Of a stretch of DNA of 64,000 nucleotides, positions 7,411-18,734 are shown one piece after another. A program made the position numbers and the translations under genes. Under the pieces are notes generated by a model. It was not told where the DNA came from. It ran no database searches and was given only the letters and a program-made list of their open reading frames with translations. The stretch is taken from positions 62,001-126,000 of the forward strand of contig NZ_KB906259.1 of NCBI RefSeq assembly GCF_000381265.1, in the 5' to 3' direction. Each line of letters starts with the position of its first letter. The first letter of the stretch is position 1. The stretch comes from Curvibacter lanceolatus ATCC 14669. Lineage in GTDB: Bacteria > Pseudomonadota > Gammaproteobacteria > Burkholderiales > Burkholderiaceae_C.

Positions 7411-9516
7411 TCAGCTGTGCACTTCAAGCACCTGGCTGGGTCGGCGCGGCGTGAGGGCACTGAGCAGCCAGATGACGCAAAAGCCCACCGGCACGCCGAA
7501 CACGCCGGCCGACACCGGCTGGATGCCATACCAGAGCCGAGGCCCGGGCGCAAAACCCAACCAGGCCATCAACAGGGCCGAATTCGACAGCAGGTAATAC
7601 ACCGTGACCGCCAGCCCGGTCAGCATGCCGACCACCGCGGCGTGGCGGGTGGTGCGTCGCCAAAAAATGCCCAGCACCATGGCCGGCAGCAGGGCCGAGG
7701 CCGCCAATGAAAACGAGGCCGACACCAGGGGCAGGATCTCGGACGGCTTGAGCGCGGCAATGAAGGCCGCCAGCATGGCCACCGCCAGCAGCACGAACTT
7801 GGACAGGATCACGCGGCGCTCGCCCAGCGCCACCTTGGAGGCCGCCTTGCGGAACAGGTGCAGGTCGTGCACCAGCGCATTGCTGATGGTCAGCAGCAGG
7901 CCGTCCGCGGTCGACAGCGCCGCGGCCAGGCCACCCGCCGCCACCAGGCCCGACAGCACATAGGGCAGGCCCCCGAGCTCGGGCGTGGCCAGCATCACGA
8001 TGTCGGCCCCCAGCCGCAGCTCGGCAAACTGCAGCAAGCCGTCGCCATTCACATCGCTCACCGAGACCAGGGACGGATCGACCTTGGCCCACTGCACGAT
8101 CCAGGTCGGCAAGGCGCCGAAGGTGCTGCCCACCAGGTTGTTCATGATCTCGAACTTGACCAGCACCGCCAGGGCCGGCGCGCTCAGGTACAGCAAGGCG
8201 ATGAACACCAGGGACCAGGCCACCGAGCTGCGCGAATCGGCCACCGTGGGCGTGGTGCAGTAACGGATCAACAGGTGCGGCAGCCCCGCCGTGCCCGCCA
8301 TCAGGCAGAACATCAGCGCCAGAAAGTTGAGGCGCGACAGGTGAAAGGCTTCGCGTTCGGCTGGCGTGCCCTCGGGGTCGCCGGCAAAGGCCTGGCTGTG
8401 CCGCGGCATGCCGCCCAGCGGGGCGGCGCGCTCGCGGTTCTCCTGGATGGCCCGGGTCCACTGCTCGCGGGCGGCGGTCGCATCGCGCGGCAGGCTGGCC
8501 ACCTCGCGGGTGGCGGCCACGATGCTGGCCACGTCAGCATTGCGCTGGCGGAGTTCGCGCAGGTGCTCCTGGGCGGCCTGGCGCTCGCGCACCAGGGCCT
8601 GGGGCACGTTGTTCAGGTTGGCTTCGTACTCGCGCGAGCGGCGCAGAAACTCGGCCGCCACCTGCCGCTCGGACGGCGAATCGATGAGCTGCTGCTCGAG
8701 CGCCTCGATCTTGGCCAGTTGACGCCCATACACCAGCGGCGCCAGCGGATTGCCCAGCTGCTTGTAGGCCAGCCAGGACACCGGGATCAGAAAGGCCAGC
8801 AGCATGATGATGTACTGCGCCACCTGGGTCCAGGTGATGGCCCGCATGCCGCCCAGAAAGGAGCACAGCAGCACCCCACCCAGCCCCAGCATGATGCCGA
8901 TCTCGAACTGCACGCCGGTCAGGCGCGAGGCGATCAACCCCACCCCGTAAATCTGGGCCACCACATAGGTGAAAGAGCACACCACCGCGGCCAGCGCCGC
9001 GATCACACGCGGCCAGCGGCCACCAAAGCGCTGCTCGAACAGGTCGGGCACGGTGTAGAGGTTCATGCGCCGCAGGTAGGGCGCGATCAGCATGGCCACC
9101 AGGCAGAAGCCCCCGGTCCAGCCCAGCACATAGGCCAGCCCGCCGGGCTGCCCCTCGGTGCCGGAAAAACCCTGCAGGTACAGGGCACCAGCCAGGCTGA
9201 TGAACGAGGCCGCGCTCATCCAGTCGGCCGCGGCCGCCATGCCATTGAAGAAGGGCGGGATGCGCCGCCCGGCCACGTAATAGTCTTCGGCATCGGTGGT
9301 GCGGCTGTAGATGCCGATGCCGGCGCACACCATCACGCTCGAAAACAGGAAGATGGGGCCGATCCAGCGCCGCGACAGGCCCTGCTGCTCGGCCCAGCCC
9401 ATGAGCAGCAGAAAGCCCAGCAGGCACAGAACAAACAGGCCCAGAATGCGGTACAGACGGCGCTCGTAGCGACGCCGCACAACCGGATCAGCCAACACCG
9501 CCGGACGCTCCGGCAT
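7411..9516 (-). CDS. Sodium/solute symporter, large subunit (SSS family, VC_2705-like)
   Basis: A 701-residue membrane transporter. SSS motifs are seen around residues 70-130 (TTDAEDYYVAGRRIPPFFNG, AAADWMSAASFISLAG) and GLVAAGGLAAALSTADGLLL near 530. About a dozen hydrophobic segments are visible. Between residues about 265 and 395 is a long charged helical insert, and at 488-499 a segment DVNGDGLLQFAE fits the EF-hand calcium-loop consensus. Family members co-transport sodium with small carboxylates such as acetate or lactate; the substrate is unknown here. The start at 9516 overlaps the stop of the small subunit by ATGA, implying translational coupling. Inner membrane. Confidence 0.88.
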   Translation of the reverse strand: MPERPAVLADPVVRRRYERRLYRILGLFVLCLLGFLLLMGWAEQQGLSRRWIGPIFLFSSVMVCAGIGIYSRTTDAEDYYVAGRRIPPFFNGMAAAADWMSAASFISLAGALYLQGFSGTEGQPGGLAYVLGWTGGFCLVAMLIAPYLRRMNLYTVPDLFEQRFGGRWPRVIAALAAVVCSFTYVVAQIYGVGLIASRLTGVQFEIGIMLGLGGVLLCSFLGGMRAITWTQVAQYIIMLLAFLIPVSWLAYKQLGNPLAPLVYGRQLAKIEALEQQLIDSPSERQVAAEFLRRSREYEANLNNVPQALVRERQAAQEHLRELRQRNADVASIVAATREVASLPRDATAAREQWTRAIQENRERAAPLGGMPRHSQAFAGDPEGTPAEREAFHLSRLNFLALMFCLMAGTAGLPHLLIRYCTTPTVADSRSSVAWSLVFIALLYLSAPALAVLVKFEIMNNLVGSTFGALPTWIVQWAKVDPSLVSVSDVNGDGLLQFAELRLGADIVMLATPELGGLPYVLSGLVAAGGLAAALSTADGLLLTISNALVHDLHLFRKAASKVALGERRVILSKFVLLAVAMLAAFIAALKPSEILPLVSASFSLAASALLPAMVLGIFWRRTTRHAAVVGMLTGLAVTVYYLLSNSALLMAWLGFAPGPRLWYGIQPVSAGVFGVPVGFCVIWLLSALTPRRPSQVLEVHS

Positions 9517-9830
9517 CAGTCGGACCCAAGCCCGGCCCGGACCTCGGTCTGGGGCTGGGCGCTGTGGCGATCGGCGCGGTTGAGCACGCAGGCATACAGC
9601 ACCACAATGGCGATGAACACCAGCACCGCACCTTGCGATGCCATCCAGTAGCCCAGCGAGCCGCCCCAGCCCGGCAAGGGCAGGCGCTCCAGATCGCGGG
9701 CAAAGTAGCAGGCCCCGAAAGACACCGCCGCCCACACGCCCAGCAGCAAGGCCCGCAACCACCAGAAGCGGTGTTGGGTCAGCACGGCCGGGGTCGGCGC
9801 AGAAAGTTCAGATGCCACGGGTGGAGACAT
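9516..9830 (-). CDS. DUF4212 small subunit of the sodium/solute symporter
   Basis: A 104-residue protein with two membrane segments (about residues 25-42 and 60-82) and the DUF4212 pattern: FWWLRALLLGVWAAVSFGACYF, then GYWMASQGAVLVFIAIVVLYACVLNRADR. Members always sit directly before a VC_2705-type symporter gene and are thought to be its accessory subunit. The overlap of one ATGA with the next gene supports this. The start is the ATG at 9830; the tail after the second membrane segment is cytoplasmic by the positive-inside rule (NRADRH). Confidence 0.88.
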   Translation of the reverse strand: MSPPVASELSAPTPAVLTQHRFWWLRALLLGVWAAVSFGACYFARDLERLPLPGWGGSLGYWMASQGAVLVFIAIVVLYACVLNRADRHSAQPQTEVRAGLGSD

Positions 9831-9915
9831 GCCCGCATGATCGCACCGGAAGCCGCCCGTCAGGCCTAGGTCTTACCCCGGCGACGGGGGCTCCGATGCC
9901 CCCTCATGCGCAGGC

Positions 9916-12309
<2,394 letters not shown>

Positions 12310-12518
12310 GGGAAAGCTCCAGAAGTTAAAACCGGGTCTGCGCTGCCAGCGCTTCGGCCATGGCAGCTGCGGCCCATGCGCGTCGGGCGACTTTGTATTT
12401 GTGCTTGTAGGTCAAGACAGCGCATGGTGAGAATTTGGATAATGCGCGATTGTAGGCTTGGCGCGCCATGACCTGCTGGCGTCAGGCTGACAGACCCTTT
12501 TTGGAAACCCCTTCGCAA

Positions 12519-13340
12519 ATGCACACCCGCACAGTCTTCTACATCTCGGACGGCACCGGCATCACGGCCGAAACCTTCGGCAACGCCATCCTGGCCCAGT
12601 TCGACATGAGCACCCGCCATGTGCGCCTGCCCTTCATCGACACCGTCGACAAGGCCCACCAGGCGGTGCGCCAGATCAACCACACGGGCGAGATCGAAGG
12701 CCGCAAGCCCATCGTCTTCACCACGCTGGTCAACATGGAAGTGCTGGCCGTGATCCAGGAGGGCTGCCAGGGCATGCTGCTGGACATGTTCGGCACCTTT
12801 GTGCACCCGCTCGAAAAAGAGCTGGGCATCAAGTCGCACCACCGCGTGGGCCGCTTCTCGGACGTGAGCAAGAGCAAGGAATACCACGACCGCATCGAAG
12901 CCATCAACTTCAGCCTGGCCCACGACGACGGCCAGTCCAACCGCGATCTGGAAGCCGCCGATGTGATCCTGGTCGGGGTGAGCCGCAGCGGCAAGACCCC
13001 CACCAGCCTGTACCTGGCGATGCAGCACGGCCTGAAGGCCGCCAACTACCCGCTGATTCCGGAAGACTTCGACCGCCGCCAGCTGCCGCCGGCCCTGCTG
13101 CCCCACCGCAAGAAGCTGTTCGGCCTGACCATCCACCCCGAGCGCCTGTCGGAGATCCGCAACGAGCGCCGACCCAACTCGCGCTATGCCAGCCTCGAGA
13201 ACTGCCGCGCCGAGGTCAGCGAGGCCGAAGCCATGATGCGGCGCAGCGGCATCCGCTGGCTCAGCAGCACGACCAAGTCGATCGAGGAGATCGCCACCAC
13301 CATCCTGCAGGAGATCCGGCCCGAGCGCCTGATTTACTAG
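12519..13340 (+). CDS. ppsR: PEP synthase regulatory protein (bifunctional kinase/pyrophosphorylase)
   Basis: A 273-residue DUF299 protein. It inactivates PEP synthase by ADP-dependent phosphorylation of a threonine beside the catalytic histidine, and reactivates it by Pi-dependent removal. The family hallmarks are the opening [18 protein letters not shown], the P-loop [11 protein letters not shown] (residues 153-163), and [16 protein letters not shown]. The start is set at 12519 (MHTRTVF) because family members start there; the frame extends 17 residues upstream without support. Divergent from its target ppsA. Confidence 0.95.
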   Translation: MHTRTVFYISDGTGITAETFGNAILAQFDMSTRHVRLPFIDTVDKAHQAVRQINHTGEIEGRKPIVFTTLVNMEVLAVIQEGCQGMLLDMFGTFVHPLEKELGIKSHHRVGRFSDVSKSKEYHDRIEAINFSLAHDDGQSNRDLEAADVILVGVSRSGKTPTSLYLAMQHGLKAANYPLIPEDFDRRQLPPALLPHRKKLFGLTIHPERLSEIRNERRPNSRYASLENCRAEVSEAEAMMRRSGIRWLSSTTKSIEEIATTILQEIRPERLIY

Positions 13341-13418
13341 GAAATCACCGGAATCAGAGCCACCCGGCCCCGGTTGTGCACCACAATCCACCGATCACCC
13401 CAACCGGAAGGACATCCC

Positions 13419-13895
13419 ATGAAAGGCGACCCTCAAGTCATCAGCCACCTGCAGGCCCAGCTCAAAAATGAGCTGACCGCGATCAACCAGTACTTTCTGC
13501 ACTACCGCATGCTCAAGCACTGGGGCTTCGACAAGCTGGCCAAGAAGGAGTACGCCGAGTCGATCGGCGAGATGAAGCATGCCGACTGGCTCATGGACCG
13601 CATCTTCATGCTCGACGGCCTGCCCAATCTGCAGGACCTGGGCAAGCTGTCGGTCGGTGAAGACGTGCCCGAGATCCTGCGTTGCGACCTGGGCGCCGAG
13701 CAAGGCGCCCAGGCCACCATCAAGGACGGCATGGCCTACTGCGAAAGCGTGCGCGACTACGTCTCGCGCGACCTGCTGCAGAAGATCCTCGACGACACCG
13801 AAGAGCACATCGACTTCCTGGAAACCCAGATCGACCTGATCGACAAGGTGGGCCTGCCCAATTACCTGCAGTCGCAGATGGGCGAACACGAATAA
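13419..13895 (+). CDS. bfr: Bacterioferritin
   Basis: A 158-residue iron-storage subunit forming a 24-mer shell. It keeps the haem ligand Met52 and the ferroxidase residues Glu18, Glu51, His54, Glu94 and His130. At position 127, glutamate in E. coli Bfr, it has Thr (sequence DDTEEH), with Glu at 128 and 129. A GGAAGGA ribosome-binding site precedes the ATG at 13419. The gene is monocistronic, ending in a clear terminator. The iron-storage role fits the large iron-uptake block immediately downstream. Confidence 0.95.
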   Translation: MKGDPQVISHLQAQLKNELTAINQYFLHYRMLKHWGFDKLAKKEYAESIGEMKHADWLMDRIFMLDGLPNLQDLGKLSVGEDVPEILRCDLGAEQGAQATIKDGMAYCESVRDYVSRDLLQKILDDTEEHIDFLETQIDLIDKVGLPNYLQSQMGEHE

Positions 13896-13918
13896 GCACC
13901 CTCACGGCGCGCACCTGC

Positions 13919-13943
13919 ATGGGCCTTCGGGCCCATTTTTTTT
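13919..13943 (+). terminator. Terminator of bfr
   Basis: ATGGGCC TTCG GGCCCAT stem-loop (13919-13936) followed by a T8 run, 23 bp past the bfr stop. Confidence 0.9.
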
Positions 13944-14245
13944 GGCGTCGGCAGCCCTTGCTGCACGTCGCGCGCCCCTCGCGTCAAGTTGTTGCGAACG
14001 TTTCTCATTTGTAATGTAAACTTGCGTTACGCCAGCCAAGCCCGACACGGGCCCCGCCAGCCCCGGATCCAGTGTGCCGGCCCTTGTGGCCCGGGGCGCC
14101 TGGCGGGCCACTGGCCTGCGCACAACCCCCACAGCGAATCGGACGCGCGCCTGCTGCGCCTTCGACCTCGGCACGCCGGCCCCGGCAGACGCAGGGCGCA
14201 CCGCGCCCCTGCCCCCGGACCCACCCCGTGCCCCGAGGCCCAACC
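13944..14245. other. Gene-free region upstream of the first TonB receptor
   Basis: About 300 bp. It holds the Fur-box candidate at 13995-14015, then roughly 210 bp of GC-rich sequence before the receptor ATG. In-frame coding upstream of 14246 is rich in Pro/Arg/Gly and lacks the signal peptide, so it is treated as a long 5' leader. No other recognisable element. Confidence 0.5.
13995..14015 (+). promoter_or_regulatory. Candidate Fur box before the first receptor operon
   Basis: The stretch CGTTTCTCATTTGTAAT reads on the other strand as CAAATGAGAAACG, resembling one good half (ATGAGAA) and one weaker half of the Fur 19-mer. It precedes an iron-uptake operon, which supports it. Inference from motif and context. 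Confidence 0.45.
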
Positions 14246-16375
14246 ATGTTTCAGCAACGCTTTTTCCGCCGTGGCCCGCTCGCCCTGGCGCTTCTCGCCG
14301 CCTTCGGCCTGCCCGCCCAGGCCCAGACCCTGCAGGAAGTCACCGTCAACGGCGCCCAGGACGAGGGTTACTCGCCCGCCAGCAGCCGCAGTGCCACCAA
14401 GACCAGCGCACCGCTGCGCGACATCCCGCAATCGGTGCAGGTGGTGCCGGCCCAGCTGCTGCGCGACCAGGGCGCCCGCTCGATGGAAGACGCGCTGCGC
14501 AACGTGCCCGGCGTGGCGATGAGCACGGGCGACGGCCAGCGCGACCAGGTGGTGATCCGCGGCTTCACGGCCCTGGCCGACCAGTTCATCGATGGCGTGC
14601 GAGACGACGCGATGTACTTCCGCGACCTGGCCGACATCGAGCGCATCGAGGTGCTCAAGGGCCCGGCGGCCGTGCTGTATGGGCGCGGCTCCTCGGGCGG
14701 GCTGATCAACCGCGTGACCAAGAAGCCGCGGTTCGGCGTGACCCGTGGCGAAGCCACCCTGGGCCTGGGCAGTTTCGACTACCGCCGCGCCACCGCCGAC
14801 CTGAACCTGGGGATCAATGAGAGCGCCGCCTTCCGCCTCAACGTGGCCAAGGAAGACTCGGGCAGCTACCGCGACCAGCAATTCCTCAAGCGCTACAACT
14901 TCGCCCCCTCGCTGGCCCTGAAGCTGGCCCGCGAGACCGATCTGCTGCTGCAGTACACCGATGCCGACGACCGCCGCCTGACCGACTTCGGCATCCCGGC
15001 CTTGAACGGGCGCCCGGTCAACGTGGCCGCCAGCACCTACTACGGCTCGGGCCAGGCCGCGCGCGACGACACCACCACCAGCCATGTGCGCGCCTTCACG
15101 TCCACCCTGAACCACCGCTTTGACGAGGCCCTGTCGCTGCGCAACGTCACCCGCGTCCAGGGCTACGACCTGCGCCGCTTCAACACCCTGCCCAGCGGCA
15201 CCACCGACCCGGTGACCCAGACCGTGGGCCGCACCCGCTCCTTCATCTTCCGCGACGAGTCCAGCCTGTTCAACCAGACCGACCTCACCTGGCGCAACCG
15301 CCTGGGCGGCCTGCAGCAGGAATGGCTGCTGGGCATGGAGCTGGGCTCGCAGAAGAAGACCGCCTGGTCGGTCTCCGGGGGCACGGTCGACCGGGTCAAC
15401 CTGCTCAACCCGGGCAGCGTGGTGCCACCGGCCATCGCGGCCAGCGCCTATGCCGCCGACAGCGCCATCCCCAGCCACACCTCGCTGGGCACCAGCGCGC
15501 TGTATGCGCAAGACCAGATCACCCTGTCGCCCCAGTGGAAGGCCCTGCTCGGGGCACGCTACGACGTGTTCAGCCAGGACACCGCCTTCGAGCGCAAGCT
15601 CAGCCCGCTGGGCCGCACCGACAAGAAGTTCAGCCCCCGCGCCGGCCTGGTCTGGCAGCCGGCCGACTGGCTGTCTTACTACGCCTCGTACAGCCGCTCC
15701 TTCCAGCCCTCGGGCGAGAGCCTGGCACTGTCGTCCAGCAATGCCGCCAGCGCCCCCGAAATCACCGAGAACCGTGAGATCGGCGCCAAGCTCGACCTGC
15801 TGGATGGCCAGCTCAACCTGACCGGGGCCCTGTTCCGCCTGGAGCGCGCCAACATCAAGAACACCGACCCCAACCGCCCCTCGGTGATGATCAACGTGGG
15901 CAAGCAACGCACCGATGGCCTGGAGTTGACCGCCACCGGCCGCCTGCCTGGCCGCTGGGACCTGAGCGCCGGCTACGCCTGGCTCAACGGGCGCATGGTC
16001 GAGTCGGTGGCCACCACCGCCTCCAGCCAGTTGCCCCTCGTCAACGTGTCGGCCCTGGGCAAGGTGCCGGCGCTCACGCCGCGCCACTCGGGCTTTGTCT
16101 GGGCCATGAAGGACGTGGGCCAGGGCCTGCGCCTGGGCGGCGGCCTGAGCGCGGTGGGGGCGCGCTACACCTCGCTCACCAACCTGGTCACCCTGCCGGG
16201 CTACACCACGCTGGACGCCGCAGCCCACTACGAGCGCGGCGACTGGGCGCTGGACGTGAACCTGAAGAACCTGGCCAACCGCAAGTACTACGTGTCCAGC
16301 CACGGCAGCAACGACAACCTGATCCTGCCGGGCTCGCCACGCGCGCTGCAGCTGACGCTGCGTACCACCTTCTGA
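14246..16375 (+). CDS. TonB-dependent siderophore receptor
   Basis: A 709-residue outer-membrane receptor. A signal peptide spans about residues 1-27 (ALLAAFGLPAQAQ). The plug domain has DIPQSVQVVPAQLLRDQG, GFTALADQFIDGVRDD and IERIEVLKGPAAVLYGRGSSGGLIN. The barrel follows and ends in a terminal phenylalanine (LRTTF), the usual outer-membrane insertion signal. The plug is typical of FhuA/FpvA-like siderophore receptors; the ligand cannot be read. The ATG at 14246 is chosen for its signal peptide. It is first of a run with a DUF3649, PepSY and DUF3325 gene 13 bp downstream. Confidence 0.93.
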   Translation: MFQQRFFRRGPLALALLAAFGLPAQAQTLQEVTVNGAQDEGYSPASSRSATKTSAPLRDIPQSVQVVPAQLLRDQGARSMEDALRNVPGVAMSTGDGQRDQVVIRGFTALADQFIDGVRDDAMYFRDLADIERIEVLKGPAAVLYGRGSSGGLINRVTKKPRFGVTRGEATLGLGSFDYRRATADLNLGINESAAFRLNVAKEDSGSYRDQQFLKRYNFAPSLALKLARETDLLLQYTDADDRRLTDFGIPALNGRPVNVAASTYYGSGQAARDDTTTSHVRAFTSTLNHRFDEALSLRNVTRVQGYDLRRFNTLPSGTTDPVTQTVGRTRSFIFRDESSLFNQTDLTWRNRLGGLQQEWLLGMELGSQKKTAWSVSGGTVDRVNLLNPGSVVPPAIAASAYAADSAIPSHTSLGTSALYAQDQITLSPQWKALLGARYDVFSQDTAFERKLSPLGRTDKKFSPRAGLVWQPADWLSYYASYSRSFQPSGESLALSSSNAASAPEITENREIGAKLDLLDGQLNLTGALFRLERANIKNTDPNRPSVMINVGKQRTDGLELTATGRLPGRWDLSAGYAWLNGRMVESVATTASSQLPLVNVSALGKVPALTPRHSGFVWAMKDVGQGLRLGGGLSAVGARYTSLTNLVTLPGYTTLDAAAHYERGDWALDVNLKNLANRKYYVSSHGSNDNLILPGSPRALQLTLRTTF

Positions 16376-16388
16376 GCCTGAGGCCCCC

Positions 16389-16664
16389 ATGCACGCCTCA
16401 GCTCTTCACGTGACAGCCAGGGTGCTGGGCGCCCTGCCCGGCGGCTACCTGCTGACCGCCTGCAGCATGGGCCTGCTCAGCCGCCTGCTGGTGCTGGCCG
16501 GACTGCCCCGCAGCGAGGCCGTGGTGGCCACCGCCATGCTGGGCTTTGGGGTCTACCTCGGGCTGCTGCTGTGGGCCTTCAGCGTGCGGCGCCTGCGCCG
16601 GCTGTGGGCCACCGTGCTGCTGGGCAGCGCCGCCTGCCTGGCCCTGCTGGCCTGTCTGCCCTGA
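16389..16664 (+). CDS. DUF3649 small membrane protein (iron-uptake associated)
   Basis: A 91-residue protein with three hydrophobic stretches (about residues 12-33, 42-62 and 70-90), containing GGYLLTACSMGLLSRLL and EAVVATAMLGFGVYLGLLLWAF, the pattern of DUF3649. Such proteins are found between TonB siderophore receptors and PepSY membrane proteins. It lies 13 bp after the receptor and 12 bp before the PepSY gene, so all three are surely co-transcribed. Function unknown; likely an accessory subunit of the PepSY protein in the inner membrane (inference). Confidence 0.8.
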   Translation: MHASALHVTARVLGALPGGYLLTACSMGLLSRLLVLAGLPRSEAVVATAMLGFGVYLGLLLWAFSVRRLRRLWATVLLGSAACLALLACLP

Positions 16665-16676
16665 GAAAGCCCTGTC

Positions 16677-18284
16677 ATGCACCCCACATTCCGTCAATCC
16701 ATGGCCTGGCTGCACAGCTGGGCGGGCGTGCTCATCGGCAGCCTGCTGTTCGTGGTGTTCTGGATGGGCACGCTGAGCGTGTTCGACCGCGAGATCGACC
16801 GCTGGATGATGCCCGACACCCGCCTGGACACCGGGCTGCTGCAAGCGCCGCTGGTGCTCGAAGGCCCCGTCAGTGCGCAGATCGAGCGCCTCACGCAGGG
16901 CGCCTCGCAATGGTCCGTGGTGCTGCCCTATGAGCGCGCGCCCGTGCTGCGCCTGAGCTGGCGCCCGCCCGGCAGCACCCGACCCGAACGGCGCTACCTG
17001 CACCCGCGCACCGGTGCCGTGCTCAACGAGACCGAGACCCTGGGCGGCTCGGGCTTCATCTACCCCTTCCACTACAGCCTGCACCTGAAATGGAAAGCCC
17101 TGGGCTACTGGCTGGCCGGCCTGGCCGGCCTGGCCATGCTGGTGGGGGTGGTCAGCGGCGTGGTGATCCACCGCAAGCTGCTGGCCGATTTCTTTCTGTT
17201 CCGCCCGCGCAAGCAGTTGCCGCGCGCCAGCCTGGACCTGCACAACCTCACAGGCGTGTTGCTGCTGCCGTTTCATGTCGCCATCGCGCTGTCGGGGCTG
17301 ATCGTCTTCATGGGCATCTATTGGCCCGCCGCCCCCTGGGCTGCCTACCCCGGCGCCGGCCCGGTGGCGGCCCAGCAGGCCTTCCAGGCCGAAGGCATGG
17401 GCGTGTACCGGCGGCCCAAGGCCGGGCGGCCCGCCGAGCAGGCCCCGGCACTGGACAGCATGCTGGCGGCGGCCCGCCAGCACTGGCCCGGCAGCGAGGC
17501 CTACTTTCTGCGGGTCTGGCATCCGGGCGACGCCAACAGCTATGTGGAGCTGCGCCGCTCGCCCCAGGACCAGGTTCCCCTGGGCCTGGAGCAGCTGTAT
17601 TTCGATGCCGCCAGCGGCGCCCTGTTGCACGAGTTCAATGAAGCCCCCGTGATGCGCGTGCAGCGCTTTGTCAGCGGCCTGCATTACGTGCAGTTCAAGC
17701 ACTGGATGCTGCGCTGGCTGTACTTTGCGGCCGGCCTGGGGGGCTGCGTGATGATCGGCACCGGCTTTGTGTTCTGGCTCGAAAGCCGGCGCACCCGGCA
17801 CGCCCGCCAGGGCCTGGCCGGCGTGCGCGTGGTCGAGGCGCTGAGCGTGGCCTCCATGCCCGGCGTGATCGCGGCCACGCTGGCCTTTTTGCTGGCCAAC
17901 CGGCTGCTGCCGGCACACGCCCAGGCCGGCAGCCTGGGCCGTGCCGAGCTGGAGATGGCCGCCTTCTACCTGTGCTGGCTGCTCAGCCTGGCCCATGCCG
18001 CCTGGCAGGGCCGCCAGGCCTGGGCACAGCAGCTGTGGGCCGTGGCCGGCGCAGCGGCAGCGGCCGTGCTGCTCAACGCCCTGACCACCGGCATGCCGCT
18101 GTGGCGCAGCCTGCAACTGGGCCAATGGGGCGTGGCCGGCGTGGACACCGCCCTGCTGTGCCTGGCCGCGGTCAGCACCTGGGCTGCGTTGCGGCTGCGC
18201 CGCGGGCATGCCCGCCACAGCACGCCGAGCCGGAACACAGACCGCAGCCCGGCCCTCCAGCACACCGGAGAACGCCATGCATGA
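16677..18284 (+). CDS. PepSY-associated transmembrane protein (PiuB-like, iron uptake)
   Basis: A 535-residue inner-membrane protein. It begins with the family-typical HSWAGVLIGSLLFVVFWMGT and has membrane segments near residues 15-37, 140-165, 195-215, 345-365, 390-410, 425-445 and 460-505. Conserved histidines sit in YPFHYSLH, DLHNLTG and FHVAIALSG, the kind expected to bind haem. Members are encoded with ferric-siderophore receptors and are thought to act as inner-membrane reductases or processing factors for siderophore iron. Its C-terminus overlaps the next gene by 8 bp. A direct reductase role is inference. Confidence 0.85.
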   Translation: MHPTFRQSMAWLHSWAGVLIGSLLFVVFWMGTLSVFDREIDRWMMPDTRLDTGLLQAPLVLEGPVSAQIERLTQGASQWSVVLPYERAPVLRLSWRPPGSTRPERRYLHPRTGAVLNETETLGGSGFIYPFHYSLHLKWKALGYWLAGLAGLAMLVGVVSGVVIHRKLLADFFLFRPRKQLPRASLDLHNLTGVLLLPFHVAIALSGLIVFMGIYWPAAPWAAYPGAGPVAAQQAFQAEGMGVYRRPKAGRPAEQAPALDSMLAAARQHWPGSEAYFLRVWHPGDANSYVELRRSPQDQVPLGLEQLYFDAASGALLHEFNEAPVMRVQRFVSGLHYVQFKHWMLRWLYFAAGLGGCVMIGTGFVFWLESRRTRHARQGLAGVRVVEALSVASMPGVIAATLAFLLANRLLPAHAQAGSLGRAELEMAAFYLCWLLSLAHAAWQGRQAWAQQLWAVAGAAAAAVLLNALTTGMPLWRSLQLGQWGVAGVDTALLCLAAVSTWAALRLRRGHARHSTPSRNTDRSPALQHTGERHA

Positions 18285-18630
18285 CGCCCTCTGGATGGGC
18301 GCCGCCAGCCTGCTCAACACGCTGGGCATGGCCTGGCTGGCCCTGAGCCAGGAACGCCACCTGGACACGGTCAGCGTCAGCGCCGGCCACCACCCCACCC
18401 CCGGCCCCACCCCTGACTCCCCTACCCTGCGCCGCTGGCGCCTGCGGGGCGCAGCCCTGCTGGCCCTGGCACTGGGCCTGTGCCTGTGGCAAGACGGCGC
18501 GGTCTTCGGCAGCCTGCTGTGGCTGATGCTGCTGAGCGCCAGCGCCCTCGCCGTGGCCCTGCAACTGAGCTTCGGCCCCGGCGCGCTGCGCTGGCTGCTG
18601 GGCACGTCGCGGATGAGCGTCAACCGATAG
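18277..18630 (+). CDS. DUF3325 small membrane protein (iron-uptake associated)
   Basis: A 117-residue protein with a N-terminal hydrophobic segment (MHDALWMGAASLLNTLGMAWLAL), a polar loop rich in Pro and His (about residues 29-52), and two further membrane segments ending near LLWLMLLSASALAVALQL. The layout is that of DUF3325, found next to PepSY iron-uptake proteins. The start ATG at 18277 lies inside the end of the PepSY gene, implying coupling. It closes the DUF3649/PepSY/DUF3325 set. Biochemical role unknown. Confidence 0.8.
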   Translation: MHDALWMGAASLLNTLGMAWLALSQERHLDTVSVSAGHHPTPGPTPDSPTLRRWRLRGAALLALALGLCLWQDGAVFGSLLWLMLLSASALAVALQLSFGPGALRWLLGTSRMSVNR

Positions 18631-18734
18631 CACCAACCCCTCCCCACCCCCTTTCAGCCAGGTGTCCTGGCAGCCCGCCCCGGCAGGCCGCCCCCCAGCC
18701 AATGACTTGCAGCCCAGAGGATGAACCCCTGACC

